Shown here: piece after piece, positions 1 to 7,735 of the stretch
Numbering within the stretch: the first letter of the stretch is position 1
Layout: each line of letters opens with the position of its first letter
Assembly (NCBI GenBank): GCA_018699955.1
Contig: JABISG010000007.1
Coordinates: forward strand, 1 to 53,092
Source of the DNA: Planctomycetaceae bacterium
GTDB lineage: Bacteria > Planctomycetota > Planctomycetia > Planctomycetales > Planctomycetaceae
DNA length: 53,092 bases
Direction: 5' to 3'
Made by a program: the position numbers and the translations under genes
The notes under the pieces: generated by a model
The model's database searches: none
Told to the model about the DNA's origin: nothing
What the model saw: the letters and a program-made list of their open reading frames with translations, nothing else

Positions 1-40
1 ACAGGACTTCGCTACGCTGCGCCCTGTTGAACAGAACGTG

Positions 41-565
41 TTACCTGAACCCCGATTCTCTCACTGAGGGTGGTACAAAGATCGGGGGTAGGCCAGTGTG
101 AAACAGATTGCGGGTAACGTTGTTCGCCATCTCGTGAAACATGACTGCTTCATCGATCGCCAGCAGCACAAACAAAGCGGAAAGCGACCACCAGTGAAAC
201 GCCGACCGGTCCCGCTTGTGTGTCATCGCCATTCCGATCGCTGCCAACAGGCAGGCTGCCGCAAAGAGGGCCATCGATGAATACCAGCCGGGAAGACTCG
301 GTTCGTGTCCCAGGTCGAATCGTTTCATCAGCCGCGCCAGTGGATGGTCTGGCGTAGGAGCAAGCTGATAGATCACCACACGCGCCGCCGTGCCAACGAC
401 CACAAGAATGGCGATCAACAATGCGAGTAATCGGATCAGACGGGATGGACTGATCTCGATCTCGAATCCGGTTGGCAACATCTCGCTTGATCTAGGGATA
501 TCGCGATCACCGACGGAATCGAGGTCGATGTGTTTGCCGTCATAGGCTGTATTCGGTGCAATCAT
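41..565 (-). CDS. Membrane protein with three predicted TM segments, probably shortened at the C-terminus
   Basis: Inner-membrane protein of unknown function, 174 residues from the chosen start. Three hydrophobic segments are visible: one starting near RLLALLIAILVVVG, a second around SSMALFAAACLLAAIGMAM and a third around LSALFVLLAIDEAVMFHEM. An acidic, His-containing stretch (DEAVMFHEM) follows the third. Related planctomycete proteins, as I remember them, continue with further TM helices after this motif. Here the protein ends about 30 residues later in a polar tail (PPSVRESGFR), so the C-terminus may have been lost. The ATG at 565 is preferred over an upstream start at 637 because it follows a GAGG eight bases upstream and avoids overlapping the glycosyltransferase, whose stop is 10 bp away. 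The gene is probably co-transcribed with that glycosyltransferase. Confidence 0.6.
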   Translation of the reverse strand: MIAPNTAYDGKHIDLDSVGDRDIPRSSEMLPTGFEIEISPSRLIRLLALLIAILVVVGTAARVVIYQLAPTPDHPLARLMKRFDLGHEPSLPGWYSSMALFAAACLLAAIGMAMTHKRDRSAFHWWSLSALFVLLAIDEAVMFHEMANNVTRNLFHTGLPPIFVPPSVRESGFR

Positions 566-575
566 TGTTTCAGCC

Positions 576-1637
576 TCAATCGGCAGTGTGGGCGGTTTTA
601 AGTGGTTGGCCTGAGGGTGAGCCAGACGGTCGATCAATTTGCATTTTCTTCATCACGTCGATATTTGCACCGCCGGTACCCGTGCCGCGAACGATACTGC
701 GTAACACTGCGCGCCATTTCTCGAACTGCAGCAAATAGACCGGAATCCAACAGAGGCAACGCAGTCGCTGATAGGTGCTGATGGGCATGCCGAAAACCGC
801 TCGCAAGTGTCCGGCCAACAACTGCAAGTGAGGAATCGAACGTCTTTGTCTTTTCTGCCCGGCCGACACGATCTCATGTTGCTCAGCAGCCGACATTTTG
901 CTGGATGCCGCTTGCGGATGAACGCGTTGAAAGAAGAGTGTTTCCTGCACGATGTGATATCGCCCCTGCAGCGCCAACTCGCCCATCATCACTTTTTCAT
1001 AACCGAAAACGGTGCGCAGCATGCCGGTTTGTTTGAGCGCGCCGGAGCGGATGACGCCGTAACTGCGAACGCTCCAGCCGCTGTTGAGCAGCACATCGGC
1101 AAAGCGACGATGTGCCGACATCGACGTGCCGTCCATGCGGTTTTTCCGGCCCGGTTCCTCGGCCGTCTTGCGCATCAGTCGCAGTTCACCATCCGTCGGA
1201 TCGTGCACGCCAGGAATTTCTGCGCCGCCGGAGTCGACTTTCGCCGTTCGCGTATGGCAACAAACAACCGACGGATCGTCATCGAGTACGGCGACACAGC
1301 GTTCCAGAAAATCTGGAGCACACAAATCGTCGTGCGCTGCAAACTTGAAGTAGCTGCCGCGGGCCAACTCAAAAACGCGATTGAAATTCCAACACGCGCC
1401 GCGATTGGCTTCTTCGCGGTGATAGCGAATCCGCAAGTCACGCGCGGCATACTCTCGGCATATCTGTTCCGTCTCGTCGGTCGAACCGTTGTCCGAGACG
1501 ATCAGTTCAAAATCGACGAACGTCTGCGAAAGCAATGAATCGAACGCATCAGCGAGGAAGTCGGCACCGTTGTAAACGGGCATTCCAATGCTGAGTCGCG
1601 GAATGGAACCGGTTGTTTGCGAGATGTCTTTCGTCAT
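576..1637 (-). CDS. Family 2 glycosyltransferase
   Basis: GT-A fold glycosyltransferase of family 2, 353 residues, predicted to move a sugar from a nucleotide-sugar donor onto a polysaccharide or lipid acceptor at the cytoplasmic face of the membrane. The N-terminus shows the family pattern: SIGMPVYNG, then LSQTFVDFELIVSDNGSTD for nucleotide binding, then an HDD acid motif (AAHDD) in the DxD position that coordinates the metal and UDP. The C-terminal third is basic and aromatic without a clear TM helix. It lies between a GGDEF-like gene (39 bp upstream) and a small membrane protein (10 bp downstream), all on the minus strand. This fits the end of an exopolysaccharide locus continuing beyond the left edge. 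Acceptor and donor cannot be read from sequence. Confidence 0.88.
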   Translation of the reverse strand: MTKDISQTTGSIPRLSIGMPVYNGADFLADAFDSLLSQTFVDFELIVSDNGSTDETEQICREYAARDLRIRYHREEANRGACWNFNRVFELARGSYFKFAAHDDLCAPDFLERCVAVLDDDPSVVCCHTRTAKVDSGGAEIPGVHDPTDGELRLMRKTAEEPGRKNRMDGTSMSAHRRFADVLLNSGWSVRSYGVIRSGALKQTGMLRTVFGYEKVMMGELALQGRYHIVQETLFFQRVHPQAASSKMSAAEQHEIVSAGQKRQRRSIPHLQLLAGHLRAVFGMPISTYQRLRCLCWIPVYLLQFEKWRAVLRSIVRGTGTGGANIDVMKKMQIDRPSGSPSGQPLKTAHTAD

Positions 1638-1676
1638 GGAATGAGTGCCTGTTGACTAATGCTTGCGCCCCAAATG

Positions 1677-2189
1677 TCAGGCCGGCATTGTTTCGGAAGA
1701 AACCGGCGCGCGTTCATCCGATTCTTCCGATGGGGAGATGATCTGCGACGATGGAACATCGGGATACGATTCGATGCGGTAAATGAGTGGGCCGATGGTC
1801 GCTGCGAACTCGGCCGAAAGGGTCATCACCAGTTGCTTCACTTGTTTGGTTGAGCAATCGACGATGAGCATTCCCAGCTCGTCTTCACCCATCCAGCCAG
1901 CGTAGTCGGTGCAGCGAATTCGGTCGTGAATGGTAGACAGAAGTCGTTGCATGTTCTTTTTCACTGTGGAGCAATCGCCGTTGGGACAACTGAAGACGAC
2001 CAACGCGAAATTTGACACACAGCCGTCGGCGCGGAACCGCTCTCGATCGATCACCGTGCGAAACAGCTCCGGCGATTCAATTTCATTCAGCCGTGTCGCG
2101 CGCGGACGGCGAACCCAGCTGAGAAGTGTTGAGATGAATTTCGTAATCAGCACGAGTCGAATCCCTCGTGTTGGTGGTGTGATGGTCAC
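1677..2189 (-). CDS. Degenerate GGDEF-like domain protein
   Basis: About 170 residues with a nucleotidyl-cyclase-like core. The pattern RxxD..GxxGEDEL (CTDYAGWMGEDELGMLI) sits where active diguanylate cyclases have GGDEF, so the signature is degenerate and catalysis is doubtful. A regulatory or structural role near polysaccharide synthesis is an inference from its neighbours. The N-terminal ~35 residues are basic and carry no convincing signal peptide. The start is uncertain: the first in-frame start at 2189 is GTG, and another GTG lies about 12 codons downstream. The acidic C-terminal tail (SPSEESDERAPVSSE) is probably disordered. It is followed after 39 bp by the glycosyltransferase on the same strand. 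Confidence 0.6.
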   Translation of the reverse strand: MTITPPTRGIRLVLITKFISTLLSWVRRPRATRLNEIESPELFRTVIDRERFRADGCVSNFALVVFSCPNGDCSTVKKNMQRLLSTIHDRIRCTDYAGWMGEDELGMLIVDCSTKQVKQLVMTLSAEFAATIGPLIYRIESYPDVPSSQIISPSEESDERAPVSSETMPA

Positions 2190-2512
2190 TGCGAAGTCGA
2201 TGAGATGTGTGTTCGCAGAAAATCCGCGTTGTCCTGTTGGAGTGAATCCACCTTCGATGATACGAGGTAGGAACAGCGAATAACGCTTGGCAAAGCTTCC
2301 CCAACCGGCATTCTTGCGTGTTGCTGGTACGCTATGACAGATATGCGGCTGGTAGGGGTTGTGCCGGATCGGTTCTCTGTTTGAGTGTCGGCAGAAGACA
2401 GAGCAGCGCGTGTCGCGGTTGACCCCCTTTGGCCGATTACGCCATAATACATGAGCAGTTGTTGATGTGGATTTGGCGACGGTGCGTCACAAAATACGAG
2501 CGAGTTTCTTAC
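2190..2512. other. Divergent intergenic region, no gene seen
   Basis: This 320-bp stretch separates a minus-strand GGDEF-like gene from a plus-strand DUF1501 gene, so it should carry promoters in both directions. A CATAATAC sequence about 70 bp before the DUF1501 start could be a -10 element, but no matching -35 box is clear. Short open frames here overlap on both strands and none has a ribosome-binding site or recognisable product. Confidence 0.4.
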
Positions 2513-3892
2513 ATGAAATCGAACAGTGGGATTTGCCAGGGACCGATCGGTCGGCGGAGCTTTCTCGAAGCGGGGTCGCTTGCTTTGGGCGGGCTGGGGC
2601 TGGGCGACTTGCTGCGGTCGAGGTCTGTCGCGAAAGAGGCGGGGCAAGTACCGGCTGACACGTCGATCATTCTCATCTGGCTGCAGGGCGGTCCCAGTCA
2701 CATGGAGACCTACGATCTGAAGCCGGAAGCTCCCATCGATTACGGTGGCGAGCTGAGGCCGATTGCGACTGCTGCGCCGGGAATGGATGTCTGCGAGCTG
2801 CTGCCGTTGCATGCCAAAGTCGCAGACAAATTCACGCTGATCCGCTCGATTTCGCACGGCTATGCTAACCACGCTGCCGGAGCCGGGCGATTTTTGTCAG
2901 GACACAAGCCGCTGTTTCTGCTCGATCCGAAAGCACAGTTTCCCTGCTTGGGGCCGGTGGTGGCGAAGATGCTGGAAGGGCGTCGCAATCCTTCCATGCC
3001 GTTGTATGTCGGCAGCGCGGCGAACGTTTACGGTGGAGGCAGCGCGGCACTTGGGCCGGCATATTTGCCATTCGTTGTCGGCGGCGACCCGAACGCGCCG
3101 AATTTCAAGGTCAATAATCTGTCGCTGGCACCTCAATTGAAAGATCGGCTGGGCGACCGCCGGAGTCTGCTGGGGGCACTCGACCGACTGAAGCGGGATG
3201 TCGATCAGTCGCGGGTGATGGAGTCGATGGACAAGTACAATCAGCAGGCGGTCAACCTGCTGACCAGCGACCGAGCGCAAAAGGCGTTCGATCTTTCGCA
3301 GGAAAGTCCCAAGCTCCGCGACAAATACGGCCGTCACAAATGGGGGCAACGTGCTCTGCTGGCGCGACGGCTGGTGGAAGCGGGGACATCGTTCGTCACC
3401 ATGCAGATGCAGAACCCCAGCGTTCCCGGCGGCATTGGCAACTGGGACATACACGCGGTCAACGGCCACCTGTATGACGACGCCCGCGCTCGACTGCCCG
3501 TTTTCGATCAAGCCGTCTCAGCGCTGATCGACGATATCTACCAGCGCGGTCTCGACAAGAAGGTGATGGTGATCGTCTCAGGCGAATTCGGCCGCACTCC
3601 GCGAATCAATCCGCAAAAAGGAACGCGGTCGGGCATCCGTCAGCCGGGTCGCGATCATTACCCGGGGGCAATGTCGGTGCTGGTCTCCGGCGGTGGCATG
3701 GAAACCGGCCAGGTCATCGGCTCGACGACATCGAAAGGCGAAAGGCCGAAGGATCGCAAACTCGACCCCAACGATCTGCTGGCAACGGTCTATCGCTTCC
3801 TGGGAATCGACTATCGCAAAACGGTCCCCGATCGCGCGGGCCGACCAACGCCGCTCATCCCGCACGGCGAACCGATTCGCGAGTTACTGTAA
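2513..3892 (+). CDS. DUF1501 secreted protein (Tat-like leader)
   Basis: Member of the DUF1501 family, expanded in Planctomycetota and, to my knowledge, related to the alkaline phosphatase/sulfatase fold; substrate unknown. The preferred ATG at 2513 gives MKSNSG followed by a twin-arginine-like leader (GRRSFLEAGSLALGGLGLG), consistent with export in folded form. Family hallmarks visible along ~459 residues are IWLQGGPSHMETYDLKP near the N-terminus, the early block RSISHGYANHAAG, GEFGRTPRIN, GRDHYPGAMSVLVSGGG, and a C-terminal PLIPHGEPIRELL. The usual planctomycete partner, a DUF1549/DUF1553 cytochrome-like protein encoded just upstream, is absent. The gene therefore stands alone, bounded by a long divergent spacer and a convergent TlpA-like gene. 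Confidence 0.9.
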   Translation: MKSNSGICQGPIGRRSFLEAGSLALGGLGLGDLLRSRSVAKEAGQVPADTSIILIWLQGGPSHMETYDLKPEAPIDYGGELRPIATAAPGMDVCELLPLHAKVADKFTLIRSISHGYANHAAGAGRFLSGHKPLFLLDPKAQFPCLGPVVAKMLEGRRNPSMPLYVGSAANVYGGGSAALGPAYLPFVVGGDPNAPNFKVNNLSLAPQLKDRLGDRRSLLGALDRLKRDVDQSRVMESMDKYNQQAVNLLTSDRAQKAFDLSQESPKLRDKYGRHKWGQRALLARRLVEAGTSFVTMQMQNPSVPGGIGNWDIHAVNGHLYDDARARLPVFDQAVSALIDDIYQRGLDKKVMVIVSGEFGRTPRINPQKGTRSGIRQPGRDHYPGAMSVLVSGGGMETGQVIGSTTSKGERPKDRKLDPNDLLATVYRFLGIDYRKTVPDRAGRPTPLIPHGEPIRELL

Positions 3893-3928
3893 GACGTGAC
3901 TTCCGCTGCATAACTGAAGCGGCTGACT

Positions 3929-4600
3929 TCACTTTACCGCATTTTCAGCCAGCATTTTTTCGATCAGCGGAATGATGTGCTGCTTGTAGGTGAAGCCCTC
4001 TTCGCCGAATTCTAATTCCGCATTGTCGAAGCGTTTCTTCAGCTTGCCATCGGTTCCGTAGACGAAAACTGCTGGAATGGATCCGAGGTCTGTCGCCTCG
4101 TAGAACTTCTCGTCGGCCGTTCCGGAAATGACGTTGTGTAATTCCGATTTCTGCTGCGACAGGAAATCGAGAATCTCATCGCTGTCCGATTCCGGCGGTG
4201 TGTCTTCCAGGCCGATGTAGTTGACGTTAAACGAAATGCAGACGATCTGATCGGCGTATTGCTTCTGCAAAGCGACGAGATTGGGAAATTCCTTAATGCA
4301 CGGTTCGCAGTAGGTCGACCAGGCATCGAGCACAACAACCTTGCCGGACTGCCCGGCGATGAATTCCAGTGTTTCTTCCCAAGTCGCAATCTCGGCGGTG
4401 ATGCCGTCCCGTCTGAATTGCTTGGTTGCCGATTCCTGTGGAGTTTCGCCTTCCGTATCTGCGGCGGCGCCCGGCGCTACTGTTGTATCGTCGGCAGAAG
4501 CGGTTCCGTTATCAACCGGTTCCGACGGTGACGAACCGCAACCCGACAGGCCTAAGAAAATCAGCGACGACACAAACAAACTGGCAAACATCGACTTCAT
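3929..4600 (-). CDS. TlpA-like thioredoxin-fold lipoprotein
   Basis: Thiol-disulfide oxidoreductase of the TlpA/ResA type, 223 residues, predicted to be lipid-anchored outside the cytoplasm. The leader ends in a lipobox (LSGC, Cys21). A low-complexity acidic/Thr linker of about 35 residues follows, then the thioredoxin fold with the redox motif WSTYCEPC (Cys98 and Cys101) and a cis-Pro region LGSIPAVFVYG. Such proteins typically reduce disulfides during cytochrome c maturation or in periplasmic redox repair. The dihaem cytochrome gene 68 bp upstream on the same strand makes apocytochrome reduction a reasonable guess. A GGGAG sequence lies before the ATG. It converges with the DUF1501 gene over a 36-bp gap. 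Confidence 0.85.
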   Translation of the reverse strand: MKSMFASLFVSSLIFLGLSGCGSSPSEPVDNGTASADDTTVAPGAAADTEGETPQESATKQFRRDGITAEIATWEETLEFIAGQSGKVVVLDAWSTYCEPCIKEFPNLVALQKQYADQIVCISFNVNYIGLEDTPPESDSDEILDFLSQQKSELHNVISGTADEKFYEATDLGSIPAVFVYGTDGKLKKRFDNAELEFGEEGFTYKQHIIPLIEKMLAENAVK

Positions 4601-4668
4601 GATTTCTGTGATCTCCCTAAAGCAACGGTCAATGTTTCCCGTTGACTGTGGTTGTTGTGCCGAACTTG

Positions 4669-6552
4669 TTAATTCGTAATCTTTGTAAGTCCTGCGGCCT
4701 TCGCCTTCGGCACGGGGTCTTCGTAGGGCAGCGATTTGAGAAACTCAACCAGGTCGGCAACTTGTGGTTTCGACAGCTGGCTGGTGCTGCCATGCTTGTC
4801 GTCGTGATTGTAAGTGGTGAGCGCTTCTTCCAAAGTTTGCGCTTTACCATGATGCAAATACGGTGCAGTGCGGTAGAGGCCGAGCATTGTCGGCGTGTCG
4901 AACGTGGGGCCCAGCTTTTCATCGGGATCGTCCACTGCCGTTCCGACGTCGTGGCGGACAATCTCACCGTTCGGTAGCGAATCGGTCAGAAACGGGCCGC
5001 TGTGACATTTTGCGCAGCCGGTTTGCGTCGAGAGGAACAGTTTGCGTCCCCGCTGTGCCGCTTCGCTCAACCCATTTTTCGCATACGGACTGAGAGTGAA
5101 TTCGTGCGTGTTCGAGTAGGCGGCAAGCGCGTCGAGCGACTTTGAGAGTCCCCGATTTGACGTGCCAAGCGGGGGGTTGAGTTTCCCTTTGAGCAAACCG
5201 CGTCCCTGCATGAGTTGGCCGCGAATGGTGTGTTCAAAATCCTGCACTTCATCGCGGTCTGCCGACCAGTGAATTGGATGCGTCCACGCCATGCCGGCAA
5301 ACGATTGCGTGTTTCGCAACCCCTCGGGGTTGTGCCACGTGCGACCGTCGGGCTGTCCGTCGGGGTGGCAACTGGAACAGGAAATCCAGCGGCGACCAAC
5401 CATCGGCTGCAACGCCGAATAGAAGAGCCGTTTCCCCTGCAGCACCTCGTCACCCAACGGGTTTTCGGTAACTGCAATTCGCGCCAGCGGTCGCCTTGTC
5501 GTGACATCATAGACGACAACTTCAAAGTCCAGCGCATTGTAAATATAGAACCGTTTGCCATCAGGAGCGACACGCACGGCACGTGGATTGTGTCCCAGGT
5601 TGGCGAAAGCGCGAAACGTCAATTCGCGATAGTCGTCGTCGATCACGTTGGCGATGATGAGGTCGTCGGTTCCGCTGAAGACAATGTAAAGCGTGCTGCC
5701 GTCGGGAGAGACTGCCGTTTCCCACGGGTTCGCGGTGACACTCCTATTGTTGAAGGAGTCCATTGGAATTCGCCGTCGGCGTTTGCCCTCGCCTGCCCGC
5801 GTATCGACGACGGTGACGTAAGGAAAGATCGACCCGGCACCGCGAGCGGCCGTAATCCGTGATCGGATGTGCGGCAGATACGCTTTTGGACGCTGCGGAT
5901 GCAATGTGATTTGCCGTGAGAGATTGTCGCTGCTGGGACCGCTCCACTGGTCGATTGTCTTTCCACTATCGATTGCGATTCTGCGGACGCGACCCGAATA
6001 GAATTCCGTCGAATAGAGCGTCAGATTGTCGTTGGCAATCGCGATTCCCCGCAGGAACTGGCCCTCGGAAAACTGACGCAACGACTTGTATGATTCCGTA
6101 TCGATTTCGACGACTTGTCCCGGGTAATCGAGCGTGACGAACACGCGGGTTCCGTCGCTGTTGGAGACGACTCCGTACGGTTCGTCGAAGACGTCGGTCT
6201 CGCCGAGCCGTGTGCCGGTGTCGGCATCGAGGAAGACAACCGTGTCCTCGTCGTAAATGGCGACCGCCAGATTGTGGGATTCGCCGAGAAACGAAACACC
6301 TTCGGGATGCTTGCCGACGCGAACTTCGCGTAGCTTCTGTTGGGTTTCAAGATCGACAACGCTGACGGTGCCGCTGTCGCGGTTGGAGCAAGCGAGCAAT
6401 TTGCCGTCGCTTGAGATGTCCATCAGGCTGTTCGACTGGCCCGCAGATGCCACGTGCACGAACATTAACAGCCACGCGGAAGCGGTTGCCACCACAATAC
6501 GAGCGCGGCGGATGATCGATCGGATTGCGGACCCGCTTCTGGCGATACTCAT
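4669..6552 (-). CDS. Beta-propeller plus dihaem cytochrome c peroxidase-like protein
   Basis: Secreted 627-residue two-domain protein. After an N-terminal leader ending near VHVASA, residues ~40-370 form YVTN/lactonase-like beta-propeller blades (for example LLACSNRDSGTVSVVDLETQ and LAVAIYDEDTVVFLD). The C-terminal part resembles the MauG/cytochrome c peroxidase family with two haem-c sites: CSSCH starting at Cys392 and CAKCH starting at Cys513. Family members use two covalent haems for peroxide reduction or long-range oxidation. The fused propeller suggests a docking or substrate-binding face; that part is inference. Near the C-terminus, TPTMLGLYRTAPYLHHGKA is a typical family block. It is followed by the TlpA-like gene, likely one transcription unit. 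Confidence 0.88.
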   Translation of the reverse strand: MSIARSGSAIRSIIRRARIVVATASAWLLMFVHVASAGQSNSLMDISSDGKLLACSNRDSGTVSVVDLETQQKLREVRVGKHPEGVSFLGESHNLAVAIYDEDTVVFLDADTGTRLGETDVFDEPYGVVSNSDGTRVFVTLDYPGQVVEIDTESYKSLRQFSEGQFLRGIAIANDNLTLYSTEFYSGRVRRIAIDSGKTIDQWSGPSSDNLSRQITLHPQRPKAYLPHIRSRITAARGAGSIFPYVTVVDTRAGEGKRRRRIPMDSFNNRSVTANPWETAVSPDGSTLYIVFSGTDDLIIANVIDDDYRELTFRAFANLGHNPRAVRVAPDGKRFYIYNALDFEVVVYDVTTRRPLARIAVTENPLGDEVLQGKRLFYSALQPMVGRRWISCSSCHPDGQPDGRTWHNPEGLRNTQSFAGMAWTHPIHWSADRDEVQDFEHTIRGQLMQGRGLLKGKLNPPLGTSNRGLSKSLDALAAYSNTHEFTLSPYAKNGLSEAAQRGRKLFLSTQTGCAKCHSGPFLTDSLPNGEIVRHDVGTAVDDPDEKLGPTFDTPTMLGLYRTAPYLHHGKAQTLEEALTTYNHDDKHGSTSQLSKPQVADLVEFLKSLPYEDPVPKAKAAGLTKITN

Positions 6553-6584
6553 GATGCACTTTCTCTAAAGGCCGTTTCAAAACA

Positions 6585-6664
6585 TGGGAGGGCGAAGCTC
6601 CCGCTGAGCCGCGTATTCAACTCGTGACTCGGTCCCGCGGCTCAGCAGGAGCTTCGCCCTCCCA
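6585..6664. repeat. Palindromic repeat with 29-bp arms
   Basis: Left arm 6585-6613 and right arm 6636-6664 are reverse complements with a single mismatch, separated by 22 bp. The arms begin TGGGAGGGCGAAGCTCC and end GCTGAGCCGCG. It lies just upstream of the dihaem cytochrome gene. The form (long GC-rich imperfect palindrome between genes, no ORF) fits a REP/MITE-like interspersed element; whether it is mobilised by a REP-associated transposase is unknown. Confidence 0.85.
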
Positions 6665-6723
6665 AAGAACGCTACCTCATTCCGACGTCCAAACGCAAAC
6701 ACTCACCGTACAACCAAACAAAA

Positions 6724-6752
6724 GCCCCGCCTTCCAACAGGGAAGGCGGGGC
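6724..6752 (-). terminator. Intrinsic terminator of the thioredoxin-like gene
   Basis: Perfect 12-bp stem (GCCCCGCCTTCC paired with GGAAGGCGGGGC) around a 5-nt loop, followed on the minus strand by CTTTTGTTTGG. It is placed about 40 bp after the stop of the 6793-7347 gene, so it should end that transcript. Confidence 0.85.
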
Positions 6753-6792
6753 GATTCTAGATGCCATACAGCACCAGGATTCCACAAGAGAT

Positions 6793-7347
6793 TTACTTGA
6801 GGATCTTGGCCGTTTGGGCGACGATTTCATCGACCTTCTTCTTCGTCAGCTCACCCTTCTTCAGAGCGAAATTGACTTTCACCTTTCCTCCAACCCACAT
6901 CATCACCGTGACGTCTGCGTCTTTGGCAATGTTGTAAACCGGCGGGCCGGCCAAACCGTCGAAGTTGGTCAGCGGAGTCTTCTTGATCTTGTGCTTCTTG
7001 GCGAGCGCTTTCAGCGCCGCTTCCGATGCATCGGGATCGTCGGTGAGATGGACAACGAAGGCGGCCATCTTCTTCTTCTGGTTGTCAGCAACAACTTTCT
7101 CGATCTTCTTGACCAGACTGGTCAAGTTGTCCGTGATCTCGCGTGTCAACACGTTGACCACAGGACGTCGGCCGTAAAGTCAGCGATAGCAAAGTGAATC
7201 GCCGGCATTGGGTCCGGTGGCATCATTGACGAGATAGAACTTTGTCCCTTCGCCAAGTTGCAGACCGGATTTCAGGTCGTCCGCCGAGGCAAGACTACCG
7301 GTCATCACGACCAGCAGCGCCACGCCGGGCAGTAACGCTCTCCGCAT
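6793..7347 (-). CDS. Secreted thioredoxin-like protein with in-frame TGA: candidate selenoprotein (CxxU)
   Basis: One reading frame of 184 codons, interrupted only by a TGA at 7180-7182. The ATG at 7347 follows AAGGAG with 8-bp spacing and encodes a signal peptide (MRRALLPGVALLVVMTGSLA). Before the TGA the protein reads SLCYR and after it LYGRRPVVNVLTREI. Planctomycete relatives, from memory, read LCYRC-YG-RPVV, so TGA stands at the second Cys of a CxxC motif (Cys53-Tyr-Arg-U56). Downstream sequence is intact: KKMAAFVVHLTDDPD, KTPLTNFDGLAGPP and DVTVMMWVGGKVK, with a Lys-rich end. A redox role outside the cytoplasm is likely. The interpretations are Sec insertion, a nonsense mutation, or a sequencing error. 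TGA is an ordinary stop elsewhere in the window, so recoding would have to be local. A terminator follows. Confidence 0.72.
7140..7163 (-). promoter_or_regulatory. Candidate bacterial SECIS stem-loop
   Basis: On the minus strand, starting 17 nt after the in-frame TGA, the RNA can fold as follows. A lower stem pairs CTGT with ACG.G (one bulged C) and GT with AC. A single G bulge follows, then an upper stem GTCAA/TTGAC closing a 4-nt loop CGTG whose second base is G. The loop lies 27-30 nt after the TGA. This agrees with what is described for bacterial SECIS elements (a hairpin inside the coding region shortly after UGA, small apical loop, G at loop position 1 or 2). The GTCAAC/GTTGAC palindrome could also occur by chance. 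Confidence 0.45.
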
Positions 7348-7735
7348 GGATTTCTCCTTCATTCATTAAAGGCGAGCTTCATGTTGTGTGCACACTCACA
7401 CAGTTGCGCCAGCGTTGACGCATTCACATAGATTAATGGGTGAACCGGGCAACGGCAATTGCAGGGGCGAACTTTCCACAGAAAAGGAATCAAAAGCGGG
7501 AGGAATTTCAGTCCCCATCACATGACGGTTGAAGCACGAAAAGCCAACCGGAATTGAGGTGTCATGGAGTCGAATCTCGCAATGATTGTCCAGAACACCG
7601 GCTCCGAGCGCGAACAAAAAGCGTTGCAACCTCGTACGCAAGAGAGAATTCCCGTACCCTCAAGGGAGCAATCTAGCGTTTTGACAGTCCTCATAACTCA
7701 GAGTTCACGTCGTTTAACGGCCGGAGAAGAATCTC
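7348..7735. other. Intergenic spacer between divergent genes
   Basis: About 390 bp separating the minus-strand thioredoxin-like gene from the plus-strand ceramidase-like gene; promoters for both should lie here. A small palindrome (GTGTGCACAC, 7386-7395) sits about 40 bp upstream of the minus-strand start and could be an operator, but nothing else supports that. Open frames here lack ribosome-binding sites and recognisable products. Confidence 0.35.

Noticed and set aside
807..1538. 243-codon plus-strand open frame
   Set aside because: It lies wholly antisense to the glycosyltransferase and has no recognisable domain; a GC-rich shadow frame.
7161..7182. Frameshift between the two halves of the thioredoxin-like gene
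   Set aside because: Both halves are in the same frame (201 bp apart as codon multiples); only a TGA separates them. The apparent second start is a GTG inside the conserved RPVVNV block.
7396..7641. 81-codon minus-strand open frame upstream of the thioredoxin-like gene
   Set aside because: No leader, no ribosome-binding site; the region more likely holds the promoters of the divergent genes.
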